From: Spirochaetales bacterium | GTDB lineage: Bacteria > Spirochaetota > Spirochaetia > Treponematales > Treponemataceae | Direction: 5' to 3' | Assembly: GCA_029098225.1 (NCBI GenBank) | Contig: JAQXNX010000014.1 | Span: 124,001 to 188,000 of the forward strand | Length of the DNA: 64,000 nucleotides | Part shown: in pieces, positions 31,317 to 42,103 of the stretch | Layout: the number at the start of each line of letters is the position of its first letter | Numbering within the stretch: the first letter of the stretch is position 1 | Notes under the pieces: generated by a model | What the model was told of the DNA's origin: nothing | The model's database searches: none | The model's input: only the letters and a program-made list of their open reading frames with translations | Translations under genes and position numbers: made by a program

Positions 31317-31453
31317 AAATTAAATATAAATTGAATTCATAAGATTTTCTAGTTTAAAATATTTACCGGTAAACAAGGAAGGGTAGCGGACAAGACCGGA
31401 GCGCTTTTGCGCGAGGACTTGGGAGCGAGGTAGGGGCTCCTCCCTCCTATATT

Positions 31454-31879
31454 TTATTTATTTCTATTGTGTAATTTTTTATTCAATTCGTTTGCGGTGT
31501 TGGAATCTACCTTGTACGAAATAAAAAGTACGAATGCATACACTGCAACTATTACACCTTCGAACGCAATGAACGATGCAATTTGTGTAAAGCAGAACCA
31601 GCCGGAAAAATTTCCGATTACAAGTACGATTGTGTTTATAATTAAAAAATAAACAATTTCCATAATCAGCATTTTTGTTTTGGAAATTGATTTGTCTACA
31701 AGAAATGGAATGTAGAATACCGCAGAAAGAAATCCGATTAACAGAATAAAAAGAATATCGAAAATATCAAAGCTTGCAGAAAATCCTACGAATGCAACCA
31801 GATAAATTGAAGTAAAAATAAAGATTGAAGTTACAACTCTTGTAAATATAGAAATTAAAGCATTAATTAATTCTTTCAT
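31454..31879 (-). CDS. DUF3021-like membrane protein
   Basis: Four-TM architecture next to a LytTR gene, as for DUF3021. Confidence 0.65.
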   Translation of the reverse strand: MKELINALISIFTRVVTSIFIFTSIYLVAFVGFSASFDIFDILFILLIGFLSAVFYIPFLVDKSISKTKMLIMEIVYFLIINTIVLVIGNFSGWFCFTQIASFIAFEGVIVAVYAFVLFISYKVDSNTANELNKKLHNRNK

Positions 31880-31906
31880 ATAAATCCCCGTTCTATTTTC
31901 TGCAGA

Positions 31907-32344
31907 TTAAAACTCAAGAAGTTCTTTTAGTTTTGGAACATAGTTTCTGGAAATAATAACCTTGTATCCGTTTTTTAAAACTGCTTCAAAACGCCCGCTG
32001 AATGCAGGCGAAAGGCTTTCGATTTTATCAATATTCACAATTACAGCTTTATTGGCACGGAAGAAAATTCTTTCAGGCAGAATTTCTTCCAGCTCATAAA
32101 GCTTCAGTTTTGTTTCAAAAACTTCTTTTTGCGTGTAGGCAAAAACCTTGTCGTCTACAGATTCAAAATATAAAACTTCATTTTTTTCAACCAGATGAAT
32201 CTGATTGTTTTTGTAAAAGTTGATTTTTGAATTTCCGTTTTTCAGCTGATTCAAAAGCTTTGTAATTCCTTCATCCAGAAATTCGCACTTTACAATAATT
32301 TCGTCTTCTTCATCCGGTTTTTTGTCTAAAATAGTAATCTTCAT
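31907..32344 (-). CDS. LytTR-domain DNA-binding regulator
   Basis: ERIFFRANKAVIVNIDKIESLSPAFSGRFEAVLKNGYKVIISRNYVPKLKELL. Confidence 0.85.
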   Translation of the reverse strand: MKITILDKKPDEEDEIIVKCEFLDEGITKLLNQLKNGNSKINFYKNNQIHLVEKNEVLYFESVDDKVFAYTQKEVFETKLKLYELEEILPERIFFRANKAVIVNIDKIESLSPAFSGRFEAVLKNGYKVIISRNYVPKLKELLEF

Positions 32345-33436
32345 CTAAAATTCCACTATAATAGGTTTATCATAATTTTCCCTAAAATAATAGACTACTT
32401 TTCGTTTATTTGGTTCAAAAACAGCACTCCATGCAGTTAATTCTTCGCCACTTTTACTATACTGGCTTGCATGAACAGATTTTAAAGCATCGCGAACATC
32501 GCTTGTATTCAATTTGTACTGTAAAGCTTCGCAGGTGTCCTTTAATATTCCAAAACGAAGTCTTGAATTACCAGCCTGTTCATTAATTCCGTCATCTTTT
32601 TTTGGAGAGTCGGCAGTATAGTGATTTGTAAGAACAGGAGTTTCTGTTACATACATTTCGTTATTTGCCCATTCAACTACAACACTTTTTCCGTTGTTAT
32701 CTGCAATTGCAAAGTGGTGAGCAGCTCCAATAACAGAGTGCATGTCGTGATTTTCAAGAATTTCAATTGCTTCATCAACAGTTGCGGCTCTATCCAGAAT
32801 AAGACGGATTGCGTCGGTTGTTGTAACACTTATTTTTCCGCGTTCCTGAGCAGTTGTTTCTCTGTCTCCTGCCATTAAATCTGCAATGTATAAACCTTTT
32901 TCATTCATTCCATCCATTGGCACATAAATAATTCCAAGCGCAACGGCATCGGCAGGAAACTTGTAGCTTGGTTCCCAGTCACGGTTAATTCCAAGATGAG
33001 AAAGACAGCAGGTAGAAATTGATTCGTAACCGTTATCTGGTTTTGTGTGAACAATCATAACTGCACAGTCATTCCAGTCGTAGTTTCTTCCAAAAATCAT
33101 TCCGCCGCAGGAATCTGCATTTTTAGCAGAAAGAGATGCACAACCAAAATCACCAAAAGAAATCTTTACTTCTGATTCAGATTTATTTCTTGGTGAAGAC
33201 CAGGTTCCTTTTTTAAGAGACTTAGTAATGAAGTTAATTAAATCTCCAACAGATTTTCCACCACCGTTAGAAAGATATTCATCCAGACCATAATCTCCTT
33301 CAAACTCTAAATAAAAAACACCATCATCAATCTGCTTCATTGATTTTATGGCTTCCATTTCATCGCGGTATGCACAGGATGAAAACAAAAATCCTAAAAC
33401 CAGAAAAAACACAAAAATAAACTTACTCTTTTTCAT
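32345..33436 (-). CDS. Linear amide C-N hydrolase/choloylglycine hydrolase-like lipoprotein
   Basis: Starts MKKSKFIFVFFLVLGFLFSSCAY; GCASLSAKNADSCGGMIFGRNYDW; stop is directly adjacent to the LytTR ORF. Confidence 0.75.
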   Translation of the reverse strand: MKKSKFIFVFFLVLGFLFSSCAYRDEMEAIKSMKQIDDGVFYLEFEGDYGLDEYLSNGGGKSVGDLINFITKSLKKGTWSSPRNKSESEVKISFGDFGCASLSAKNADSCGGMIFGRNYDWNDCAVMIVHTKPDNGYESISTCCLSHLGINRDWEPSYKFPADAVALGIIYVPMDGMNEKGLYIADLMAGDRETTAQERGKISVTTTDAIRLILDRAATVDEAIEILENHDMHSVIGAAHHFAIADNNGKSVVVEWANNEMYVTETPVLTNHYTADSPKKDDGINEQAGNSRLRFGILKDTCEALQYKLNTSDVRDALKSVHASQYSKSGEELTAWSAVFEPNKRKVVYYFRENYDKPIIVEF

Positions 33437-33706
33437 AAAAAACTCCTGAAATATTTGTACCATCTGCGAAAAACTATTTTTTCTGCAGCTGTAATTTTGT
33501 GCCGTTGTCCATGGATAGTTTCCGTGGCTTCGGCGTTGTATGAGTTGAGTATAAGTTTGAACTGAAAATCCTACAATCAGCAAAAAGGTAAGATGCATTT
33601 TTGCATGGGTAAGATTCAAAATTTGAAGTATGAAAAAATGAAAGACAGCCATAATTTGCGGAAAAAGTTATGGCTGTTTAAGAAAAATGACTTTTGCAGG
33701 GAAAAA

Positions 33707-34114
33707 TTATTTTTGTAATTTCATTCCATTGATGGTTACGTAAGCAATTTTTGTTCCAAGCTCGTCTGTAACGTTAATTACATAAAGACAGGTTGATCTT
33801 CCGTCTTTTATTAAAGTAGATTCAGCAATCAGTTTTTTGCCCTTTGCCATTCCTAAGAATGTAATCTGACTCGTTGTAGAAACAGTCTGCGGCTGATTAA
33901 AATTCGAAGAAACCGCAAAAGTGTAATCGGCAAGAGTAAAAATTGCGCCGCCCATTACGCCGCCATAAGCGTTTTTATGATGTTCCTGAATTTCAAAAGA
34001 GCATTTTGCATAATGCTCACCAATTTCTTCTATTATAATACCTGTAGCTTTTGTGGCATACAAGTCGCCGCCAAAAAATTCACGGGCTTTTTCTAAATCT
34101 GCTGTATTTTCCAT
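33707..34114 (-). CDS. PaaI-type hotdog thioesterase
   Basis: HHKNAYGGVMGGAIFTLADYTFAVSSN. Confidence 0.85.
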   Translation of the reverse strand: MENTADLEKAREFFGGDLYATKATGIIIEEIGEHYAKCSFEIQEHHKNAYGGVMGGAIFTLADYTFAVSSNFNQPQTVSTTSQITFLGMAKGKKLIAESTLIKDGRSTCLYVINVTDELGTKIAYVTINGMKLQK

Positions 34115-34150
34115 AAGGGAAAGTATAACATAAAAGATTTATAAAAAAAA

Positions 34151-34170
34151 AGAGGGGAAAAGCCTTTCCC
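34151..34170. terminator. Hairpin AGGGGAAA-agcc-TTTCCCCT
   Basis: Perfect 8-bp stem upstream of the PaaI gene start; followed by further GC-rich hairpins. Confidence 0.4.
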
Positions 34171-34315
34171 CTAATTCGCACTTCGTTGCTCATTACCCCT
34201 TTCGCCTAAGGGGCTCCGCCCCTTAAAAACCCCTTAAAAATCTTCATAATAAGTTTTAGATTTATCAATTAAAGAGAAAGAAACAAAAAAACTTTGTTGT
34301 CTTCACTATCAAACA

Positions 34316-34501
34316 CTAATATGATACAAAGAGACCTTCTTCAGCTTCTACTATACCATCATCATTCATATCAAAGTTTATGAACTTTTTTTTGTATTCT
34401 TTATCAGGTTCTATTTCAAGATAGTACTGATTATGAAAAACGTCTCCGTCATAATCATCTAGAATACCATCATTATTTTCATCATTGGAGTAATTATTCA
34501 A
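34316..34501 (-). CDS. Small EF-hand/dockerin-like protein or remnant
   Basis: NDENNDGILDDYDGD and DMNDDGIVEAEEG calcium-loop-like motifs. Confidence 0.4.
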   Translation of the reverse strand: MNNYSNDENNDGILDDYDGDVFHNQYYLEIEPDKEYKKKFINFDMNDDGIVEAEEGLFVSY

Positions 34502-34657
34502 GAGATTACTAAAAAAGAAATATTAGGTAATATATTTTTTTATATTAGCAATGATACTCGGTTCAATAGTATATTTTATTTTTGAAAAAAGTATGATGAA
34601 GGAACAGAAGAACCTGATAAAATAGATAATTTATTTTCATGAACAAAAATTATAAAT

Positions 34658-34937
34658 ATGTATAAAAAAAAAGTATCCAAAATTTGAAGACTACGATTTC
34701 TCAGTCTGCCGCGAAATTACCGGCGGCGGAAGAATTCAAGCAGAACAAAATGAAACTTCTCCGGAAGGCGATTCTTCAAACAACTCTGACAGCTATACAG
34801 TTCAGAGTGGAGATACACTCTCCCAAATAGTTTACGATTACAATCAGGTAAATGGAACTCATCTGACAGTTGATGAAGTTGCAGCTTTAAGCGGCTCTAT
34901 CAACAAACATAAGAAGATTGTTACAAAAAAGAAATAA
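34658..34937 (+). pseudogene. LysM-domain protein remnant, out of frame at an A9 tract
   Basis: Frame encodes ...SYTVQSGDTLSQIVYDYNQVNG...; ATG 34658 is off by one nt because of A9 at 34664-34672. Confidence 0.6.
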
Positions 34938-34950
34938 GCATACTAAATGA

Positions 34951-34988
34951 ACAAGCCGATGGTTTGAAGTTTCAATCCATCGGCTTGT
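34951..34988. terminator. Hairpin ACAAGCCGATGG...CCATCGGCTTGT
   Basis: 12-bp inverted repeat between converging transcription units. Confidence 0.65.
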
Positions 34989-35025
34989 TATATGTAATAA
35001 TTCGGCAGGTATAAAAATCTGCGCT

Positions 35026-35070
35026 GCACGTTAATGCGTGCTTACCGAGTTTTCGCTATGCGAAAACTCG
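35026..35070 (-). repeat. Two-hairpin palindromic element (HP1-GTAA-HP2), copy 1, just after groEL
   Basis: Minus: CGAGTTTTCGC-ata-GCGAAAACTCG GTAA GCACG-cattaa-CGTGC. Confidence 0.75.
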
Positions 35071-35076
35071 CTTGTG

Positions 35077-36786
<1,710 letters not shown>

Positions 36787-36827
36787 TTATCTTTTCGTAA
36801 ATAGAATTCTGTGATATTATATTTGTT

Positions 36828-38081
36828 ATGAGAAAGGTCTTGATTGCAGACTGCAACCCGATGTTACGAGATTATCTGAAGGAAAAACTTTCTGAAGATC
36901 AGATAGATGTAATTCTTGCTCAGGAAGGAAACCTCGATTTGCAGGCAAAACTCATTTCTAATCTTCCTAATCTTGTTATTCTTGATATGGAAGATGATGA
37001 TTCTGTAGAAATGGAATTCTTAGAAATGAAGTTCAAAGATACAAACGCTGTTAATATTCCTGTAATTATTATGGGCCCTGCAAAATCACGTGCAAATATT
37101 GCTGCTTTGGCAAAATACGGTGTTATCAAATATTTTGAAAAACCTATTCAATTCGATATGTTCTTTTCTGCAATCGGTTCTGTTGTTCACGTTCCGCTTT
37201 CCATGGATACAACTCCATGCGTTCTTGATATTCACCGAAACAACGATATTATATTTGTAGAACTTGCTTTAGGCTTAAACAGAGAAAAGCTTGTATTATT
37301 AAAGTTTAAACTTGCGGAGCTTATAGAACGTGAGCAGATTGATAATCCAAAAGTTATTATTATGCTTACAAGCCTGGAATTATCATTTATTGATGGTTAC
37401 AACCTTGAATACTTAATAGATAATGTTCTTGCCTGTCCAAAGGTTCATAATAAAAATGTAAAGGTGCTTTCTTTAAGTCCTTTTGTAAAGGAATTAATAA
37501 ATGGGCACGAAAATTATGCAGGAATTGATTGTTCTAACAGTCTTCCTCAGATAATGAAAGAAATTGTTCAGATTCCTGCAAGTCAGAGTATTTCTGAGTT
37601 GATTACAAATCAGGTTCTGGTTTCTTCCGGACCGGCTTCTCAGAATGTTGAAACTCTTGATACAAGATTTTCTTCAGACTCTCTTGATTTTGGAAACAGT
37701 AAAAAAACTGGAACTGTTCTTACTCTTGCTATTATTGATAGTGATGAAATCAGTACAGAAATTATAAAGGCAAGCTTTGAATCAGCAGGTGCAGTTTGCG
37801 AATGTTATACTCAGGGCCAGAAATTTTCTGATTCTTACGAAGACGGAAAATATGATTTAATTATTCTGGACGTGCTTATTCAGGATAAAACAGGACTTTC
37901 GTTACTAAAATATCTTCAGAGCAGACCAATGTGTCCTCCAATTATTGTTTATTCTGCAACAACTCAAAAGGATATTATAGTTACTGTTTTGAGTGCCGGA
38001 GCAAAAAGTTATATTGTAAAACCTCAAAAACCAAATGTTCTTGTTCAAAAAGCGCTTGCAATTTTAAAAGAGCAGGAATAA
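36828..38081 (+). CDS. Protein with two CheY-like receiver domains
   Basis: N-terminal VLIADCNPMLRDYLKEKL and C-terminal LAIIDSDEISTEIIKASF...YDLIILDVLIQDKTG. Confidence 0.8.
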   Translation: MRKVLIADCNPMLRDYLKEKLSEDQIDVILAQEGNLDLQAKLISNLPNLVILDMEDDDSVEMEFLEMKFKDTNAVNIPVIIMGPAKSRANIAALAKYGVIKYFEKPIQFDMFFSAIGSVVHVPLSMDTTPCVLDIHRNNDIIFVELALGLNREKLVLLKFKLAELIEREQIDNPKVIIMLTSLELSFIDGYNLEYLIDNVLACPKVHNKNVKVLSLSPFVKELINGHENYAGIDCSNSLPQIMKEIVQIPASQSISELITNQVLVSSGPASQNVETLDTRFSSDSLDFGNSKKTGTVLTLAIIDSDEISTEIIKASFESAGAVCECYTQGQKFSDSYEDGKYDLIILDVLIQDKTGLSLLKYLQSRPMCPPIIVYSATTQKDIIVTVLSAGAKSYIVKPQKPNVLVQKALAILKEQE

Positions 38082-38105
38082 TCGTAAAATTCATTAGAGG
38101 AATTT

Positions 38106-39038
38106 ATGAAAGCCAATTTTCATACTCATACAACATTCTGTGATGGAAAGAATTCAGCAGAAGAAATGGTTTTAGCTGCAATTCAAAAAGGTTTTAATGC
38201 GCTTGGTTTTTCATCTCATTGTTTTCATCCCTTAAATCCTGATTTTTATAAGCCTTTTGATTCTCTCTGGCATATTCCTTCGGAAAATATAAACAATTAC
38301 ACGAATGAAATTTCCTGTCTCAAAAAAAAATATGCCGGGCAGATAGATATTTATCTTGGTTTTGAAGCTGATTATTTTGAGTGTGATGATAATAATGTTT
38401 TGAATGTTATAAACTCGAAAAAAAATTCTTTTGAAAAAAAATATTCCATCCTTAAAGCTTATCCAGATAAGAAATCATATTCACAATATTCCCCGGATTT
38501 TTTAATTGGAGCAGTTCATTTTGTAAATACTTCAAAGGGCTTTTACTCAGTAGACCATAAAACAAATATTGTAAAAGAAAATCTGCTGAAGCTTTATTCA
38601 ACTAAAAATGGAAAAATAGACGGAAAGGCTGCAGTATGTGATTATTTTGAAGCTGAGCGAAAAATGCTTAAAAACGGAAAATTTGACATAATAGCTCATC
38701 CAGATTTAGTTCGTAAAAGAAATGGTGAATTAAAATTCTTTTCGGAAAAAGAAAGCTGGTATAAAGAAGAAATTCGCGAAACAGCAAAAGCAATTGCAAA
38801 GGCCGGTGTAATTGCAGAAATAAATACAGGTGCAATTGCTCGTGGTGCAATGGATGATGTTTATCCTTCAGCTGAATTTTTACAAATGCTTTATGACAGG
38901 CATGTTCCTGTGTGCATCTCTTCTGATGCCCATACAACCGATGGCCTTGACTGTGCTTTTGACCGTGCTGAAAAAATTGCAAAAAAAACAGGATATACCG
39001 AGCTGGTATATCCTGGGAATATTATTGTAAAAATATAA
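38106..39038 (+). CDS. PHP-domain histidinol-phosphatase-like protein
   Basis: NFHTHTTFCDGKNSAEEMVLAA; ISSDAHTTDGLDCAFDRAE. Confidence 0.85.
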   Translation: MKANFHTHTTFCDGKNSAEEMVLAAIQKGFNALGFSSHCFHPLNPDFYKPFDSLWHIPSENINNYTNEISCLKKKYAGQIDIYLGFEADYFECDDNNVLNVINSKKNSFEKKYSILKAYPDKKSYSQYSPDFLIGAVHFVNTSKGFYSVDHKTNIVKENLLKLYSTKNGKIDGKAAVCDYFEAERKMLKNGKFDIIAHPDLVRKRNGELKFFSEKESWYKEEIRETAKAIAKAGVIAEINTGAIARGAMDDVYPSAEFLQMLYDRHVPVCISSDAHTTDGLDCAFDRAEKIAKKTGYTELVYPGNIIVKI

Positions 39039-39078
39039 ATAGCTGAATACCGGCAGAATCAGACAGCCGGTTTATAGC

Positions 39079-39435
39079 TTATCTGTTCTTTCTTTCTTCC
39101 TGACTTGCGCAGGTAATGCACATTAAAGCATAAGGCAAAACTTTAAGTCTTTCCTGAGGAATCTCGTTTCCGCATTTTACGCATTTTCCATATTTTCCCT
39201 GACGGATTCTGTCTAATGCGTTATCTATCTGCTGCAATCTTTTTGAATCCTGAGTTCCAAGTGCAGTAAGCAAATTTCTGTCTATTACATCTGCAGCAAC
39301 ATCTGCTTCGTCTCCGGAATCAACGGTTTTAATTAAACCCTTCATATCTTCACTCTGGCTTGCAAGCGATTCAAGAATTGTGTTTCTCTGCTCCATGAGT
39401 GTTTTTTTCATTTCATCTAAGAAAGACTGTTCCAT
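39079..39435 (-). CDS. DksA/TraR-type zinc-finger protein
   Basis: IRQGKYGKCVKCGNEIPQERLKVLPYALMCITC. Confidence 0.9.
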   Translation of the reverse strand: MEQSFLDEMKKTLMEQRNTILESLASQSEDMKGLIKTVDSGDEADVAADVIDRNLLTALGTQDSKRLQQIDNALDRIRQGKYGKCVKCGNEIPQERLKVLPYALMCITCASQEERKNR

Positions 39436-39597
39436 ATTGCCATCCTCCCAAAAATGGAATTAAACAGTGCTAATATTTTTTTTTAACTGTGTTGTCAATA
39501 TTCACTGTTTTTTATATAATTGTATTATAATAATATAAATGCAAATTATAAATTTGACAAACATTTTTTGCATAAAAAGTGAAAAAAAAGGATAATT

Positions 39598-39816
39598 ATG
39601 GCAAAAGAAGAAGCTATTGAAGTACAGGGCATAGTAAAAGAAGCCCTCCCGAACACAACCTTCCGCGTAGAACTCGAAGGCGGACACGTTATTCTCGCTC
39701 ATCTTTCTGGAAAAATGAGAAAGCATTACATCAGAATCGTTCCTGGTGACAGTGTAAAAGTTGAACTTTCACCATATGATTTGAACAAGGGCCGCATCGT
39801 ATTCCGCGAACGCTAA
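39598..39816 (+). CDS. infA: Translation initiation factor IF-1
   Basis: [47 protein letters not shown]. Confidence 0.97.
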   Translation: MAKEEAIEVQGIVKEALPNTTFRVELEGGHVILAHLSGKMRKHYIRIVPGDSVKVELSPYDLNKGRIVFRER

Positions 39817-39839
39817 TTTTTTTTAGGAAGAAAATAATT

Positions 39840-39941
39840 ATGAAACACACAGTCCGTTGGGCACAGAAAATCAATTCCTCTACGTTGGCTTACCTTTATT
39901 ATAGCTTAGATTCTCTCTGTCCTTACGGAAAACGCAAGTAG
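39840..39941 (+). CDS. Putative Tyr-rich leader peptide for tyrS attenuation (33 aa)
   Basis: MKHTVRWAQKINSSTLAYLYYSLDSLCPYGKRK with SD AGGAAG; four Tyr codons within 12; followed by terminator and tyrS. Confidence 0.7.
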   Translation: MKHTVRWAQKINSSTLAYLYYSLDSLCPYGKRK

Positions 39942-39970
39942 TTTGCGCTGTGTTACTAAATGGTAATTAC

Positions 39971-40003
39971 AAGGCTTTCCGTAAAAGGAAAGCCTTTTTT
40001 TAT
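39971..40003 (+). terminator. Intrinsic terminator/attenuator before tyrS
   Basis: AAGGCTTTCC-gtaaaa-GGAAAGCCTT TTTTTATT. Confidence 0.9.
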
Positions 40004-40046
40004 TGCAGGTTGAAAATATAAAATTGATATATAGGAGAAAAACAAC

Positions 40047-41279
40047 ATGACACTCTTTGAAGACTTAAAATGGCGCGGGCTTATTAAAGACGTTGCCGGC
40101 GAAGAAGCTGACTTACAGAAAGTACTGGACGGAGCTCCATTCGCCTTTTACTGGGGAACAGATCCTACAGCAGATTCTCTTCATCTTGGCCACTACTCTT
40201 CTTTGTGTATGGCAAAACGTCTTGCTAATGCAGGACATCATCCTGTTCTTTTGTGTGGTGGTGCAACAGGCCGTATTGGAGATCCTCGCCCAACAGCAGA
40301 GCGTGAAATTATTTCAGAAGAAGCTGTAAATGCAAATATTGGTGGAATCCGTGAGCAGATTAAACGCCTTGTTCCAAGTGCAGAACTCGTAGATAACTAC
40401 GACTGGTGGAAAGACCGCTCATTCCTCGACACACTCCGCGACATTGGTAAATATATCAGCTTGAACTACATGCTGGACAAGGATATTATCCGCCGTCGTC
40501 TTGAAACAGGTATTACTTTTGCAGAATTCTCTTACATGCTTCTCCAGGGCTTTGACTTTGTTCACCTCTTCCAGGACAAAAAGTGTATCATGCAGGTAGC
40601 AGGTTCAGACCAGTGGGGAAATATCACAACTGGTGTAGACCTTATCCGCAAAATGCTCGACGGACAGGCATATGCATTCACAATGCCTTTGATTCTCGAT
40701 GCAACAGGAAAGAAGTTCGGTAAATCAGAAGGTAACGCTCTCTGGCTGGAAAAATCAAAAACTTCTCCATACGCAATCTACCAGTACCTCATCAATGCAG
40801 ATGATAACCTGGTTCTTGACTACCTCAAGGTATTCACCTTCCTTACAAAAGAGCAGATTGAAGATGTTTACGCTCAGCAGCAGGCCGCTCCGGAAACACG
40901 TATTGCACAGAAAACTCTTGCATGGGAAGTTGTTAAAGACCTCCACGGAAAAGAAGAAGCAGACAATGCCGTTATGGTTTCTGAAAAACTCTTTAAGGGA
41001 GACTTCAAAGGCCTTTCTGTAAATGACATTATGATGGGCTTAAAGGGTGTTCCAAATTTTGATTTTAAGGAAGAGCTTCCTTTGGTTGATGTGCTTGTAA
41101 ACAATGGCATGGCTAGTTCAAAACGAGAGGCCCGCGAGTTCATTAAGAATAATGCAATTTCGATTAACGGCGAAACTGTAAATGATGAAACAAAAGTTAT
41201 TACAAAAGATATGGCTCTTGAAGGAAAAATCCTGATTTTCCGTCGTGGAAAAAAGAAGTATTTTATTGGAAACATTTAA
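40047..41279 (+). CDS. tyrS: Tyrosyl-tRNA synthetase
   Basis: FYWGTDPTADSLHLGHYSSL; KFGKSEGNALWL; C-terminal S4 domain. Confidence 0.98.
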   Translation: MTLFEDLKWRGLIKDVAGEEADLQKVLDGAPFAFYWGTDPTADSLHLGHYSSLCMAKRLANAGHHPVLLCGGATGRIGDPRPTAEREIISEEAVNANIGGIREQIKRLVPSAELVDNYDWWKDRSFLDTLRDIGKYISLNYMLDKDIIRRRLETGITFAEFSYMLLQGFDFVHLFQDKKCIMQVAGSDQWGNITTGVDLIRKMLDGQAYAFTMPLILDATGKKFGKSEGNALWLEKSKTSPYAIYQYLINADDNLVLDYLKVFTFLTKEQIEDVYAQQQAAPETRIAQKTLAWEVVKDLHGKEEADNAVMVSEKLFKGDFKGLSVNDIMMGLKGVPNFDFKEELPLVDVLVNNGMASSKREAREFIKNNAISINGETVNDETKVITKDMALEGKILIFRRGKKKYFIGNI

Positions 41280-41300
41280 TTCAATTTTTTAAATAAAAAG

Positions 41301-41342
41301 AAAGCCCGCGATTTTGATGAAAATTCTTTCGCGGGCTTTTTT
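41301..41342 (+). terminator. Terminator after tyrS
   Basis: AAAGCCCGCGA...TCGCGGGCTTTTTT. Confidence 0.85.
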
Positions 41343-41368
41343 ATGCTTACTAAAATATAATTCACTTA

Positions 41369-41944
41369 TCAGCTTTCTTTGGATTTTTGGCTTCTGAATA
41401 ATCCTTTAATTGACTGAACAACGCCTGTAATTCCGTTCACAAATAAAGCTATACATATAATCGGTCCAAATGGAAAAAACATCCACGAATATCTGAAGAA
41501 TACAAAGCTTATAAATGCCTGCAATCCTTTTAATATAAACATTGAAAAATAATTACGGTTTGTTCGTTTTGGCTGATTATCTTTATTGTAGTAATAATAG
41601 CTTCTTCTTGAGTTAGACTGTTTTTCATCAAACCAGTCCCAGAAATTATCATCACCAAAAGGATTTCTGTAAGTATATTGATACTGACTTTGCTGATATT
41701 GCTGATACTGGCTTGAATTACTGTATGCGTTTTCTGAATATCCGCTTAAATCGTAATTTTTTCGCTTAGATTCGTCTCCAAGTACATCGTATGCGGCAGT
41801 TATCTGTTTAAATTTTTCTTCTGCAGCGGCATTTCCAGGATTTCTGTCCGGATGATATTTAAAGGCAAGAGTTCTGTAGGCCTTTTTAATTTCATCTGCA
41901 GTTGCTGTTTTTGATACGCCAAGTATCTCGTAGTAGTTACTCAT
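41369..41944 (-). CDS. J-domain protein
   Basis: [36 protein letters not shown]. Confidence 0.9.
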   Translation of the reverse strand: MSNYYEILGVSKTATADEIKKAYRTLAFKYHPDRNPGNAAAEEKFKQITAAYDVLGDESKRKNYDLSGYSENAYSNSSQYQQYQQSQYQYTYRNPFGDDNFWDWFDEKQSNSRRSYYYYNKDNQPKRTNRNYFSMFILKGLQAFISFVFFRYSWMFFPFGPIICIALFVNGITGVVQSIKGLFRSQKSKES

Positions 41945-42065
41945 ATTTATAAAATAATGAATTTACCGCAGGGTTACAAGAAAAAAAAGTTATTGAGAAT
42001 CGCAAAGCAGTTAAGCAAAACAAATGATCAAGGCATGCTTTGCTTAAAGCCCTGACTCATTCGTT

Positions 42066-42097
42066 TTGAGGCTTGAAATTGCATTATCAAGCCTCAA
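42066..42097 (-). terminator. Terminator downstream of GH115 gene
   Basis: TTGAGGCTTGA...TCAAGCCTCAA 11-bp stem. Confidence 0.65.
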
Positions 42098-42103
42098 TCA
42101 ACT

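Noticed and set aside
38989-39015. Perfect 10-bp hairpin AGGATATACC-gagctggt... near the end of the PHP gene
   Set aside because: Lies in coding sequence (TGYTELVYPG) and may be chance or a gene-end hairpin; no partner copies found.
39817-40046. T-box riboswitch for tyrS
   Set aside because: No T-box sequence (TGGNACCGCG-like) or stem I found; the coding leader ORF explains the layout better.
41990-42060. c-di-GMP (GEMM) riboswitch
   Set aside because: GCAAAGC strings are present but the GEMM core and tetraloop-receptor pattern are absent; likely a simple hairpin upstream of a J-domain gene.
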